Assembly: GCF_024494385.1 (NCBI RefSeq)
Contig: NZ_JAEVLT010000003.1
Span: 1-64,000 of the forward strand
DNA: 64,000 bases
Origin: Bacillus sp. EB600
GTDB lineage: Bacteria; Bacillota; Bacilli; Bacillales; Cytobacillaceae
Reading direction: 5' to 3'
The translations under genes and the position numbers were made by a program. Shown one piece after another: positions 25,272 through 34,576 of this stretch (position 1 is the stretch's first letter; every line of letters begins with the position of its first letter). The notes beneath the pieces are model-generated. The model was not told the DNA's origin. It did no database searches and saw only the letters and a list, made by a program, of their open reading frames with translations.

Positions 25272-25685
25272 CTAATATCTTCTTCTTGTGAAAATCCTTT
25301 TGATGACCCAAACAATAATCAAAATAATCAGGATATCCACGAGAATTCCAGTCATTGAAAAACCACTGGACTGTCCCAAATAATTACCTCCAAATGGGTG
25401 AAACATACTTCCCAGGAACGTTCCTGCCCCAAAAGCTGCGGCATGACTCCAAAAGCTGCTTCTTTTTGAAGGTTGGGTACCATTATATTTTGAACTCGAC
25501 ACACTGCTCGATGGAGATTTGTATCCAGAGCGATAGGTGCCGCTCGATGTTGTTGAAGACGAATGAGAGCTGTATGAGGAACTATGGCTAACGGAACTAT
25601 GTCCCCCACTAAATCCTCTCGCTTCAGTCATGCTCGGAACTATAAGGGTAAACAGTAAAACAAACGCAATAATTAATTTCTTCAT
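25272..25685 (-). CDS. Ser-rich exported membrane protein, unknown function
   Basis: 137 residues: cleavable signal peptide (MKKLIIAFVLLFTLIVPSMT), a Ser/His/Tyr-rich disordered region (residues 25-75), a hydrophobic stretch with FGAGTFLGSMFHPFGG, and a C-terminal membrane helix followed by KRIFTRRRY. AGGAGA upstream of the ATG. The topology suggests a membrane-anchored surface protein with a small basic cytosolic tail. Forms a two-gene unit with the YxcD-like gene. Confidence 0.7.
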   Translation of the reverse strand: MKKLIIAFVLLFTLIVPSMTEARGFSGGHSSVSHSSSYSSHSSSTTSSGTYRSGYKSPSSSVSSSKYNGTQPSKRSSFWSHAAAFGAGTFLGSMFHPFGGNYLGQSSGFSMTGILVDILIILIIVWVIKRIFTRRRY

Positions 25686-26408
25686 CTATCATTCTCCTAT
25701 AATTAATTCTAGTTAAACACCACTATATTACTACGAATAGCACGTTAAAAGGTTTCAAAAAATCGGGAAACAAGGGCGGCAAACAAGGGGAAGGTTCTCT
25801 TGTATTTACCGTGGGACGCAAGAACCGTCCCTTTAAATAAATCGAAAAATAAGGTATGATGGATTTGTAAAATGATAGAATATGTCAAAGGAATGATGCC
25901 ATGTTTTAAAAAGTATAAATGCTAGTTTCCACATTGCCATCCTCGATCAATCGGAACTGCTTGGCTTGAAGGAAGGGAAGATACTCTTATTTATTTTACT
26001 ATCCTCGAGATATTCAATGCAAGTATACCTTTATTTACAACCTCCTGTTAAAAACCAATCACATTCATATTTATAAACAAAATCGACGAACTGCATGTTA
26101 GCTATGAAGAAAGTATTAGGATAATTTTTTCTATGAAGTTTTGATGTTAAGTTGAGCAGCTACTGCTTTTATGTATCGTAGTTTGATCCCCGACAACGAA
26201 AGACTCTTCTAATTTTCCCTTTCAAAAAAAATATTCAATCTCAGCAATTTATTAGATAGAAGGAGAAGAAACCTTCATACAATTCAAATGTCCTTTTTTA
26301 AAAAAAATCAGAAATCCGTAAACAAGTTTTTTCGGTTCCCCATTTCCTCTTTTGAGAGTAACTTTCTTTCGTTTTCCAATAAAAATACTCTGGATAGTGG
26401 TGATAGAG
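25686..26408. other. Intergenic stretch containing a REP copy upstream of the transposase
   Basis: Apart from the REP at 25784-25834 I see no gene; stop codons are frequent in all frames. AT-rich. This is the longest gene-free stretch in the window and precedes the RAYT gene. Confidence 0.5.
25784..25834. repeat. REP-like palindrome, degenerate left arm
   Basis: CAAGGGGAAGGTTCTCTTGT on the left (GAAGG for GACGG) and GACGCAAGAACCGTCCCTT on the right. The terminus is CAAGGGG, without CATG. Confidence 0.8.
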
Positions 26409-27182
26409 ATGGCTCGTGGAGCTAGGATGAAAAGTAGAAGTGGAATATACCATATTATGCTGAGAGGTGCTAATAGACAGGAAATATTTCACGATGACGA
26501 AGACTGCGAAAGATTCCTTGATAGTATCCAAAGATTCAAACTGAAATCAGAGATGGGCATCTATGCGTGGTGTTTGATGAGTAATCATGTACATCTGCTT
26601 CTGAAAGAAGGCAAGGAAGATCTATCTACAACAATGAAACGTATTGGTGTGAGCTTTGTCTGGTACTATAACGAGAAGTACCGAACAACAGGGCATCTTT
26701 TTCAGGGGCGGTTCAAAAGTGAAAATGTAGAATCAAATAGGTATTTATTTACTGTCATAAGGTATATCCACCAAAATCCAGTGAAAGCTGGAATTGTTAA
26801 TCAGGTTGATGGATGGAGATGGAGTAGCTGCCTGGGCTACTACGGTAAAGATCCTTATCCCAGAAAGTTGCTGGATCATGATTTTATTCTTAGGAAGCTT
26901 TCAGCGGATACTAGGATGGCTAGAGAAAAATTTAAAGAATTTAATGAAAGAAACAATAATGATGAATGCCTAGATGAAAATGATAGACGAAGATTAACAG
27001 ATGAAGAGGCAAGAATGGGAATCAAGGAATTGCTCGGCGTAATTGAGATCGCGCAAGTGAAAAGCCTACCTAAGCTGCAAAAAAATGATGTGCTACGAAA
27101 AGTAAAAGAAATCGAGGGACTATCACAACGCCAGGCTGCAAGAATTTTAGGTGTGTCTCCTAATCTAATTTCTAAATCATAG
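26409..27182 (+). CDS. REP-associated tyrosine transposase (RAYT, Y1/HUH family)
   Basis: 257 residues from ATG 26409. Single-strand HUH endonuclease domain: GIYHIMLRGANRQEIFHDD at the N-terminus, HUH motif H60-V61-H62 in LMSNHVHLLLKEG, GHLFQGRFKSE, and the likely catalytic Tyr119 in RYIHQNPVKAG. A C-terminal helical tail ends in a helix-turn-helix (GLSQRQAARILGVSPNLISK). The protein appears complete. Enzymes of this class cut and join short palindromic sequences rather than IS ends. The TAG stop (27180-27182) overlaps the first bases of the REP copy at 27178-27240, and about 25 related palindromes surround it. It is the only transposase in the window. No TnpB partner. Confidence 0.9.
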   Translation: MARGARMKSRSGIYHIMLRGANRQEIFHDDEDCERFLDSIQRFKLKSEMGIYAWCLMSNHVHLLLKEGKEDLSTTMKRIGVSFVWYYNEKYRTTGHLFQGRFKSENVESNRYLFTVIRYIHQNPVKAGIVNQVDGWRWSSCLGYYGKDPYPRKLLDHDFILRKLSADTRMAREKFKEFNERNNNDECLDENDRRRLTDEEARMGIKELLGVIEIAQVKSLPKLQKNDVLRKVKEIEGLSQRQAARILGVSPNLISKS

Positions 27183-27240
27183 GGACGGTTCTTCCGTTCC
27201 CGCGAAATAGGCCAGGGGAGACGGAAGAACCGTCCCCATG
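27178..27240. repeat. REP-like palindrome at the transposase stop codon
   Basis: TTCCGTTCC subtype with a longer central part (about 20 bases); right arm GAGACGGAAGAACCGTCCCC is fully intact. It overlaps the RAYT stop and ends six bases before the TerD stop. Best candidate for the copy most recently associated with the enzyme. Confidence 0.9.
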
Positions 27241-27245
27241 AACTT

Positions 27246-27824
27246 TTAAACTTGCAATCCAAAGTCTGTTGCGATGCGGGCTAATCCGCCTTGGTAGCCT
27301 GAACCGACAGCTGAGAATTTCCATTCTCCATTATGGCGGTATAATTCTCCAACGATGATGGCTGTTTCAATTGAGAAGTCTTCACCTAGGTCGTAACGAG
27401 TGACTTCTTGGTTGGTATCTTCATTCACAATACGGCAGAAAGCATTAGAAACTTGTCCAAAGTTTTGGCCGCGTGCTTCAGCATCATGAATGGTAATAAC
27501 AAAGGTAATTTTTTGAACGTTTGCTGGAACAAGTGACAAGTCTACCTTAACTTGCTCATCGTCACCTTCACCTTCACCAGTTCGGTTGTCCCCTGTATGG
27601 ACGACTGATCCGTTCCCACCTTCGAGCTGATTGTAAAAAATGAAGTCACTTTCGGACGCACACTTTCCCGCCGCATCTAAAAGAAAAACGCTGGCATCTA
27701 AGTCGAAATCTGCTCCTCCATCGTACCTGTTTGTATCCCACCCAAGACCGACGACTACTTTCGAAAGGCCAGGATTTGTTTTTGTTAAATCAACCTTTTG
27801 ACCTTTAGATAATGATAACGCCAT
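27246..27824 (-). CDS. TerD family stress/tellurium-resistance protein
   Basis: 192 residues from ATG 27824 (AAAGGGG 8 bases upstream), the standard TerD length. Starts [20 protein letters not shown]. Calcium-binding acidic loops are visible in [14 protein letters not shown] and in the middle [18 protein letters not shown], with the C-terminal [18 protein letters not shown]. Bacillus paralogues YceC/YceD/YceE occur as multi-gene operons, whereas here it stands alone. Likely a cytosolic Ca-binding stress protein. Confidence 0.92.
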   Translation of the reverse strand: MALSLSKGQKVDLTKTNPGLSKVVVGLGWDTNRYDGGADFDLDASVFLLDAAGKCASESDFIFYNQLEGGNGSVVHTGDNRTGEGEGDDEQVKVDLSLVPANVQKITFVITIHDAEARGQNFGQVSNAFCRIVNEDTNQEVTRYDLGEDFSIETAIIVGELYRHNGEWKFSAVGSGYQGGLARIATDFGLQV

Positions 27825-28176
27825 TTTCAAAACCCCTTTCAACCATATTAAACCCTCTAATCAACCATATTAGCCAAAACATTTTCAAACCATCCTTGAA
27901 ACTGCATCAAATGGGTCTAAAATCCTACTTTTAATTAAAAAGAAATATGTATGATCCAAAGAAAGTATAAAAAAATGTCCTTTTTAGAGAGCTATTATTA
28001 TTTTACGAGAAGTAAATCGAATTGAATAGTCTCGAAAAGGATCGATTGTCGACTAATTTCGACAAAGTATTTAATATTTCTTATCTACTATTAGAATAAA
28101 GGTCTTTTGAACTAAATCCTTATTAAATTTTTCCTGCAACCATTAAGCATTTTGGATTTTTCATAGGATTCTCGTA
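27825..28176. other. Intergenic stretch upstream of TerD, nothing firm
   Basis: About 350 AT-rich bases that should hold the TerD promoter on the minus strand. No gene seen and no box that I would call with confidence. Confidence 0.35.
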
Positions 28177-28244
28177 TCAAAATAGCAAAGGGGACGGTTC
28201 TTCCGTCCCCTTTGCTATTTTGAGACAAAAGAACCGTCCCCATG
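28177..28244. repeat. REP-like copy containing a second, perfect palindrome
   Basis: A 21-bp perfect inverted repeat (28177-28197 and 28203-28223, loop TTCTT) joins host-side CAAAATAGCAAA to GGGGACGG and its complement. The usual right arm AAGAACCGTCCCCATG (28230-28244) follows. Left arm TTCCGTCCCC and right arm GAGACAAAAGAACC are from different subtypes. Confidence 0.85.
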
Positions 28245-28360
28245 CACCACATGACCCCACCTAAATTTTTATATAATTAACTATGGTGTATATAGTGAAA
28301 AAGTAGTATCTTAAAATTAGGACTATTTACATTATTTTGTTGATTTGGGGGATATATTGG

Positions 28361-30061
28361 GTGAAAAAGAGTATTACATGGCAATTGGGGATTATTATTG
28401 TAAGCGTCATCTTTCTCTCTTTAATGATTACATCGTTGTCAAACTACTGGGTTAGTTATCAGAAAACGTATGAAGCAGCAGGTATTGAAGCGGTTGGCTG
28501 CGCTAATATCACAACAGGTTTAATTAGACCAAGTGAATTGGAGCAAGTCATTAAAGGTGATACAAAGAAGCAGGAATCGTTAAATAAAAAATTAAATTGG
28601 ACAACTGAACATAAGCGGATTTTTGAAGATCAATACATATTAGCTTTAGATGGAACCATTTTAGCGGAAGATTCAAATTTGGAAAAGCAAGGATTCAAAC
28701 CGGGTGATAAATTTCCAATTGATCAAGAAATCGTAAAAATGATCCAAGAAATGAAGCACCCGCAGTATTCAGCTATCTATGAATTTGGCGGAATGAAACG
28801 CATCACAGGATACGCTCCAATTTTTAAAGACCAGGATCCAAATAAAGAAATCATTGGATTAAATGCAATCGACTTTAATGCGAAAATAGTAAGTGAAAGA
28901 ACATGGGCATCTGTTCAAGGAAGTCTACTTTTGGGACTTCTGCCGATGGCGATTGCCTGTGTGATTACGATTTGGCTGATTAGAAGAAAGACCAAACCAA
29001 TTATAATGTTAATTGATTATGCCAAAACAATTGCAGACGGAAACTTATCGGTTGAAAACGTTTATGTGAAAAATAATGATGAGATCGGTGATTTAGCTGC
29101 GGCATTAAACTACATGGCAAAAAATCTCCGTGAACTAATTCAACAGTTCCGGTTAAGTGCTGAACAGGTTGCCGCGTCTTCGAAGGAGTTAACGGAAAGT
29201 ACTTATCAAACCAATGATGCGACCAAACAAATTGCGGCTACGATGCAGCAGCTGGCTAATGGAGTAGACCAGCAGGTTGGTAGTCTTACAGAAGCCTCCC
29301 AAACTGTAAACGAAATATCAAATGGCATTCAACAAATTGCTGATAATGCCGAAACTGTTTCGAAAACGGCACTTGAAGCCTCTGAAAAGGCCTCAGAAGG
29401 CGGCCTCGCGATTCAGACAGCAGTAAAGCAGATGAATTCGATGAAAACGACGGTCAATGGTTTAGAAGAAGTAATAAAAAGTTTAGAAGACAGATCGAAA
29501 GAAATCAATCAAATTATTGAGGTGATTACGAGTATTGCTACGCAGACCAATCTGTTAGCTTTAAATGCAGCGATTGAAGCGGCCCGAGCAGGGGAACAGG
29601 GGCGTGGATTTGCCGTTGTGGCAGATGAAGTGCGAAAGTTAGCAGAACAGTCGGCATTATCAGCTCAAAAAGTATCTAATCTAATCTCTATGATCCAGGA
29701 AGAAACGAAACATGCGGTTCAAAAGATGGCAGTCGCTGGAAAAGAAGTTAACACGGGAATCGGGGCGGTCAACATAGCAGGGGAATCATTCCAGGAAATT
29801 CAGGAATCAGTTAACGAAGTGACCTTCCAAATTCAAGAGGTTTCGTCATCTGTTCAGCAAATATCAGCCGGCACGGAGCAAATGGTTGCCGCGATGGAAT
29901 TCATTACAGAAGTGGCGGAAACAGCCTCAACCAGTACACAAGATGTGTCCGCCTCAACCGAAGAACAGTGGGCCTCTATCGAGGAAGTCTTATCCTCTGT
30001 TAAGTCCATATCCACCATGGCAGACGAATTACAAAAACGCATCCGAAAATTTACAGTTTAA
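28361..30061 (+). CDS. Methyl-accepting chemotaxis protein
   Basis: 566 residues from GTG 28361 (TGGGGGAT upstream). First membrane helix near residues 8-30, extracellular sensor domain of about 150 residues (with [15 protein letters not shown], a Cache-like strand-loop), second helix near 190-210, HAMP, then the cytoplasmic signalling hairpin. The hairpin tip reads [20 protein letters not shown] and [20 protein letters not shown], the CheA/CheW contact region. Ligand unknown. No other chemotaxis gene is beside it. Confidence 0.92.
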   Translation: MKKSITWQLGIIIVSVIFLSLMITSLSNYWVSYQKTYEAAGIEAVGCANITTGLIRPSELEQVIKGDTKKQESLNKKLNWTTEHKRIFEDQYILALDGTILAEDSNLEKQGFKPGDKFPIDQEIVKMIQEMKHPQYSAIYEFGGMKRITGYAPIFKDQDPNKEIIGLNAIDFNAKIVSERTWASVQGSLLLGLLPMAIACVITIWLIRRKTKPIIMLIDYAKTIADGNLSVENVYVKNNDEIGDLAAALNYMAKNLRELIQQFRLSAEQVAASSKELTESTYQTNDATKQIAATMQQLANGVDQQVGSLTEASQTVNEISNGIQQIADNAETVSKTALEASEKASEGGLAIQTAVKQMNSMKTTVNGLEEVIKSLEDRSKEINQIIEVITSIATQTNLLALNAAIEAARAGEQGRGFAVVADEVRKLAEQSALSAQKVSNLISMIQEETKHAVQKMAVAGKEVNTGIGAVNIAGESFQEIQESVNEVTFQIQEVSSSVQQISAGTEQMVAAMEFITEVAETASTSTQDVSASTEEQWASIEEVLSSVKSISTMADELQKRIRKFTV

Positions 30062-30063
30062 GA

Positions 30064-30154
30064 GTTCAAGAGCTCACGGCTGTTCAAGGGGGTGTTCAAG
30101 GGGACGGTTCTTCCGTCCCCTTTTCGATTTTGAGACAGAAGAACCGTCCCCATG
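30064..30154. repeat. REP-like palindrome with left junction repeats
   Basis: GTTCAAG occurs at 30064, 30082 and 30094, the last two as GTTCAAGGGG(G)-type 12-bp units leading into the palindrome 30097-30154 (TTCCGTCCCC left arm, GAGACAGAAGAACC right arm). It starts a few bases after the MCP stop at 30061. Confidence 0.88.
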
Positions 30155-30233
30155 TCACTTATTGAAAACGCTCTAAAAATGGTAACGAAAGGTTCACAAG
30201 ATAGAGAGAAAAATAGGGTGAAATCGTAGTAAT

Positions 30234-30251
30234 ATGTGAATATATTCACAT
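30234..30251. promoter_or_regulatory. Rex-type operator upstream of the formate/nitrite channel
   Basis: ATGTGAATATATTCACAT, a perfect 18-bp palindrome with the same arms as 17611-17628. Its centre is only 41 bases before the start codon, so an activator at -41.5 would put the transcript start at the ATG. A repressor (Rex) covering the TATATT -10-like box inside the site fits better than Fnr. Confidence 0.7.
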
Positions 30252-30282
30252 AAAATAATGTCTTTTAATAGGGGCGAAAACT

Positions 30283-31086
30283 ATGGCATATAGTAAACCA
30301 GAGAAAATTATGGAGATCACAGTAGCAAACGGAACGAAAAAAGTAAAATATCCACTCTCAGAAACGCTGATTTTGGGTTTCGAAGCAGGGGCTTTCATTG
30401 CGCTGGGATATTTGCTGTTTATTCGTATAACAGCAACTTTGCCAGTAAATTTGGATGGTCTCAGCAGTTTGATCGGGGCGTCAGTTTTCCCTATTGGATT
30501 AATACTAACTTTACTTGCTGGTGGAGAATTATTAACAGGGAACATGATGGCAGTGCCGTTGGCAAGGCTGGCAAACAAGATCAGCACAAGGCAGGTATTA
30601 TATAATTGGTTTCTTATTACAGTTAGTAATTTTGCAGGAGCTATTTTTGTAGCCTACGTTTTCGGACATCTTGTCGGTTTAACTGAAACCGCGCCTTATT
30701 TGGCAAAAACAATCAGTATTGCTCAGCATAAATTGGAGGCATCCTTTCTCCAAGCCTTCCTCTCCGGGATTGGATGCAACTGGCTGGTTGCTTCGGCTGT
30801 ATGGCTTTGCTATGGTGCCGAAGATATGATGGGGAAAATTGCCGGCATCTGGTTTCCAACAATGGCATTTGTGGCAATCGGATTTCAGCACGTCGTTGCG
30901 AACATGTTTGTCATTCCGGCAGCAATATTTGCTGGTCACTTTACTTGGATGGAATATATTCATAATTTTATCCCCGTATTTTTAGGAAATGCAGTGGGGG
31001 GATCGGTATTCATTGCCCTGGCCTACTGGCATGCTTATAAGCGAGCTATTATGTTAAGCGAGAAAAAAACCAAAGCAGTTGCATAA
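30283..31086 (+). CDS. Formate/nitrite transporter (FocA/NirC family)
   Basis: 267 residues with six membrane helices. Family signatures: GALIALGYLLF-like motif (here EAGAFIALGYLLF), LTLLAGGELLTGNMM, GIGCNWLVASAVWL and the GFQHVVANMFVIPAAIF segment that carries the conserved pore His. It conducts formate, nitrite or other small anions and works as a pentamer. The Rex-type operator upstream ties it to fermentation or oxygen limitation together with ldh, so formate export is the likelier role. A strong terminator follows. Confidence 0.92.
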   Translation: MAYSKPEKIMEITVANGTKKVKYPLSETLILGFEAGAFIALGYLLFIRITATLPVNLDGLSSLIGASVFPIGLILTLLAGGELLTGNMMAVPLARLANKISTRQVLYNWFLITVSNFAGAIFVAYVFGHLVGLTETAPYLAKTISIAQHKLEASFLQAFLSGIGCNWLVASAVWLCYGAEDMMGKIAGIWFPTMAFVAIGFQHVVANMFVIPAAIFAGHFTWMEYIHNFIPVFLGNAVGGSVFIALAYWHAYKRAIMLSEKKTKAVA

Positions 31087-31225
31087 TGAGATTGAAACCA
31101 TTTCATAATGAAAAATGGAGAAGTTTACTCATATGGAGAGGGGTTTGGACGAGGAATAACAATAAATCAACTTAGAAATAGGTGGAAAAATTTATTATTT
31201 TCCTTCCGTAAAAGATTATAATAGT

Positions 31226-31270
31226 AAAAATGACTATCAAAATATACTTCAATTTTGATAGTCATTTTTG
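31226..31270 (+). terminator. Strong bidirectional terminator
   Basis: AAAAATGACTATCAAAAT and its exact complement (18 bp) with an 8-base loop, followed by TTTTTG. It separates the channel gene from the minus-strand small ORF. Confidence 0.9.
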
Positions 31271-31331
31271 TGGTGTGTAGGAATGAAAGTTAATGCCCTT
31301 GATTATGTTTGTTGCACAGTATGCTGTTTTC

Positions 31332-31463
31332 TTAGGACTTTTGGTTTTCAAGATTAGATCTTAAATTGCTATTCTGGTTTATGATTATACTGCTGAATAT
31401 TGTTGTTCCAACAATGCCTAAAATGGAAAAGAAAAGCAGAACAACGAAGTTATTATTACTCAC
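31332..31463 (-). CDS. 43-residue single-helix membrane protein
   Basis: GTG start at 31463 with AGGGAGGT 7 bases upstream. MSNNNFVVLLFFSILGIVGT continues through one hydrophobic helix to a short Asn/Ser-rich tail (INQNSNLRSNLENQKS). The longer open frame to 31631 is REP-derived and not credible as coding. Function unknown; topology and ribosome binding site support expression. Confidence 0.5.
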   Translation of the reverse strand: MSNNNFVVLLFFSILGIVGTTIFSSIIINQNSNLRSNLENQKS

Positions 31464-31540
31464 AAAATTTACCTCCCTATTATTGGTAGGTATAGTTTTT
31501 GATTTATGTTCCAATTTTATTCGTTTTAATCTAGGGAACA

Positions 31541-31630
31541 CAGGGACGGTTCTTTTGTTACACTTTGCAACAAAAGAACCGTCCCCATGATCACCCATGA
31601 TCAACATGATCAACATGATCAACATGATCA
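31541..31630. repeat. REP-like palindrome with five 10-bp junction repeats
   Basis: Palindrome 31541-31589 (TTTTGTTAC subtype, both arms pairing). CATGATCAAC is then repeated five times to 31630, ending at the stop codon (31632) of the GGDEF gene. Confidence 0.92.
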
Positions 31631-31631
31631 C

Positions 31632-34052
31632 CTATTCATAGGATCGAACGCAGTTTCGTCCATCAAATTTTGCTTTGTATACTGCCTTATCGGCATTTGA
31701 AATGAGATCCGTATAGGAGGTATACAGACTTGGTATCATGGTTGCTGTTCCTGCGCTTATGGTAACCCATGGAAGGATTTTTGAACCAGAGTGGGGAATT
31801 TTCAATGCTTCAATGGCATTCCTAATTTTCTCCCCTACTGCCTTTGCCCCGGAATCATTTGTTTCTGGTAGAATCACGCAAAATTCTTCCCCGCCATAGC
31901 GGCAGAGGAGATCAGTGGATCTTCCCAACGTTTCTTGGATCACGGAAGCAACTTGTTTTAAACAGCCGTCTCCGCCTTGATGTCCGTAAGTATCGTTATA
32001 CGCCTTGAAATAATCAATATCCAACATAACTAAAGATAGAGAAGAAGAGTTTCGGCTGCCACGATTCCATTCTATTTTCAATCGTTCGTCAAATGCACGG
32101 CGATTCGATACACCAGTCAGTCCATCGATGGTGGAAAGATGTTGTAAGAGTTCATTTGCTTCTTGAAGCCTTTGTTCAACCAACTTTCTTTCACTAATAT
32201 TACGCGACACCACAATTAGTTTTTGTCCACCCGAAAGGAGTTCATCTAATAGTTTAGTCGCAGACTCAATCCATACATACTCACCATCCTTCCGACGAAT
32301 GCGGTAGGTCGTTACCGAATAGCCGGTGGTCAGTAAAGTTTGATTACTCTTTTTAACTATTTCTATGTCATCCGGATGAATAAAATGGTAGGCACTACGC
32401 CCTGCCAATTCATCCTCAGCATATTGCAAAATTTCTATACACGCAGGTGAAGAATAGAGGTATGTTCCTTCCACATCATGCAGCGTGATCATATCGCTCG
32501 AATATTCAGCAAGCAGACGGAATCGCTCCTCGCTTGCTTTCAATTCATCTTCAGATTCCTTACGCTTAGTGATGTCATTCAGTGTGCCTAGTGTGCCGGT
32601 AATTTCACCTTGATCATTTAAAATTTTCCGAGCAAATACCTCGACCCAACAGTATCCTCCTTCTTTCATTAAATACCGAATCTCTTTTCGATAGTATTCT
32701 TGTTTCCCTTGGAGCCAGGATTGAAAAAGCTTGTCATTTTGTTCTCTATCGTCCCTATAAACATAATCATGAAAATGATTTCCGATGGTTTTTTCAATCG
32801 AATATCCTGTGATTTCCTCCCAGGCTGGATTTAAAAATGTCCATATTCCTTGAGCATCAGTATGGAAGATGACTTCTTTAACGTTTGCAACCACTGGACG
32901 ATATAGTTCCTGAGATTTATTCAGCTCTCTCTCCATTTCCTTTCTTTTAGAAATGTCAGAGATAATCACTTGAAAAGTAGGTTTGTCCATATACATAATA
33001 GGCGTAGCAATGACTTCGACATCAACAATTGATCCATCCAAGAGAACATATTTTTCTTCTAAAGATCCCACCGATTGATTTCTTCCTAAATGTTAGATCC
33101 GTACTTTGACGATTTCTTGATAGTCGGGATGTACAAATTGGAGGATGTGCTGCCCAATGATGTCATCTTCAGAAGTTGCATTTAAAAAACGGATAAATCT
33201 AGGGTTTGCATAGACTATTTTCCCTTCCTGATGAACGGCGATTCCATTTGGAGAGGACTCCACCAAAGCACGGTAACGCTCTTCGCTTTGTTTTATTAGT
33301 TTTTCACTGTGCTTTCGCTCTGAAATATCATGAATCATACTAAGAGCGTACACTTCTTCAAGATTTCTTGTAGCAGTTACTGTTATAGTAACAAGGAGAA
33401 TGTGTCCATCCTTATGTAAAAATTGTTTTTCCATCTGATAATAATCTCGATGACCATTTATTAGCTCTGAAAATAGTTTCTTTTCTTTTCCTATATCATC
33501 TTGGTAAATAAGGTTTGTAGATTTAGCCGCATCTTCTTCGTTATACCCTAGCATTTCTAAGTAAGTAGGATTTACCTCTACAACTTTGCCTTTTCGATCT
33601 CGCAGAATAATTCCAATACCTGATTTCTCAAAAATAGCCTTAAATCGATCATTACTTTTCTGTAATTCTTTTTCGATCCGTTTTTGCTCTGTTCTATCTT
33701 GAATTTGTGAAATGAAGTACAAAGGATTATCATTCTCATCCTTCACCAGCGAGACACTTAATAACCCCCAAACAATGCATCCATTTTTTTTAAAATAACG
33801 TTTTTCCATTTCATAATACTGTGTTTCTTCCGTTAACATTTTATAGAGATTGTTAAGATCCAATTCTAAATCATCAGGATGGGTAATGTTTTGAAATGTC
33901 ATTTGTTCAAGTTCTGCGGCAGTATAGTCCACGATTTTACACAAAGAAGCATTGACTTTTAACAACCTTCCGTCCATGGATACGATTGCCATGCCAATAG
34001 CAGAGAAATTAAATGCATTCATAAAAAGGTCATTATTTGAGATTTCAATCAT
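31632..34052 (-). pseudogene. Five-PAS GGDEF diguanylate cyclase interrupted by one stop codon
   Basis: A single frame of 807 codons with AGGAGA before ATG 34052. Five PAS/PAC units (about residues 10-130, 131-255, 256-370, 371-500, 501-630) precede a GGDEF domain with DGLTGVSNRRAFD and active-site motif GGEEF in CRYGGEEFCVILPE. TAA at 33093-33095 replaces what reads as a Gln codon (KVRI-stop-HLGRNQ) inside the third PAS. The second part could restart at GTG 33071 (VGSLEEK), behind a weak GGAAG, giving a 479-residue two-and-a-half-PAS cyclase. No I-site RxxD is obvious before GGEEF. Either a recent nonsense mutation or a sequencing error. Confidence 0.8.
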
Positions 34053-34576
34053 TACAAATCTTCTCCTAAAAATGATTTGGGAACATATAAATTTTTTTAC
34101 TTTGGTATTTAAAAATACAAATTTTATATGACACTCCTAATCCAATAACCTTTTGCTTCGTTCGTACGAATTGTAAAAAATAGTGCCGTAGTAATCACAC
34201 CATTTTTGAGCTGAACAAGTATATTTCCATATTTTGTGATAAAAGTAGTGGATTTCCTATGTAAACTCTACTGTTTTTATGCTTATTATATTACTTTTTT
34301 TCTATTAACTGTACAAAAAGAGCACGGCTAATCTATAAAATCTTAAGATGGGAGGGAGGTTAATTAAATTGAAAATGAAGAGATGAGAAAGTCATCAGGT
34401 GAAAAAGAAATAAACGGAATACTGGGTGAATGGAGAGAGTCAGTAAATTTTCTTGCGATAGGATCCACAAGAAAACCACCCAACGCCAGACAAGCATAAG
34501 GTGGTTCTTATATATACTAAACTTCGACAACCATCACTATAACGGTAGTGGTTCATTGGAAAAACTAGAAAATTTT
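34053..34576. other. Intergenic stretch with dispersed repeat B and a hairpin
   Basis: No convincing gene. A 38-codon frame (ATG 34383 to TAA 34499) reads EKEINGILGEWRESVNFLAI in part and shares its core with the 23964 repeat. The hairpin GAACCACC...GGTGGTTTTC at 34471-34507 would serve as terminator for the MHS gene on the minus strand. Confidence 0.4.
34399..34468 (+). repeat. Dispersed repeat, copy B
   Basis: Homologous to 23964-24056; shorter by about 18 bases. See that entry. Confidence 0.45.

Noticed and set aside
26409..27182. IS200/IS605 element with TnpA
   Set aside because: The protein has the RAYT-type GIYHIMLRG start and C-terminal helix-turn-helix, is longer than a typical IS200 TnpA, and has no TnpB or IS ends; it borders a REP palindrome.
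31464..31631. N-terminal extension of the 43-residue protein (MIMLIMLIM...)
   Set aside because: Derived from the CATGATCAAC tandem repeat and REP; the GTG at 31463 with AGGGAGGT is the credible start.
33093..33095. Programmed read-through or recoded stop in the PAS-GGDEF gene
   Set aside because: The codon is TAA, not UGA or UAG; no supporting structure seen. A Gln-to-stop mutation or error is simpler.
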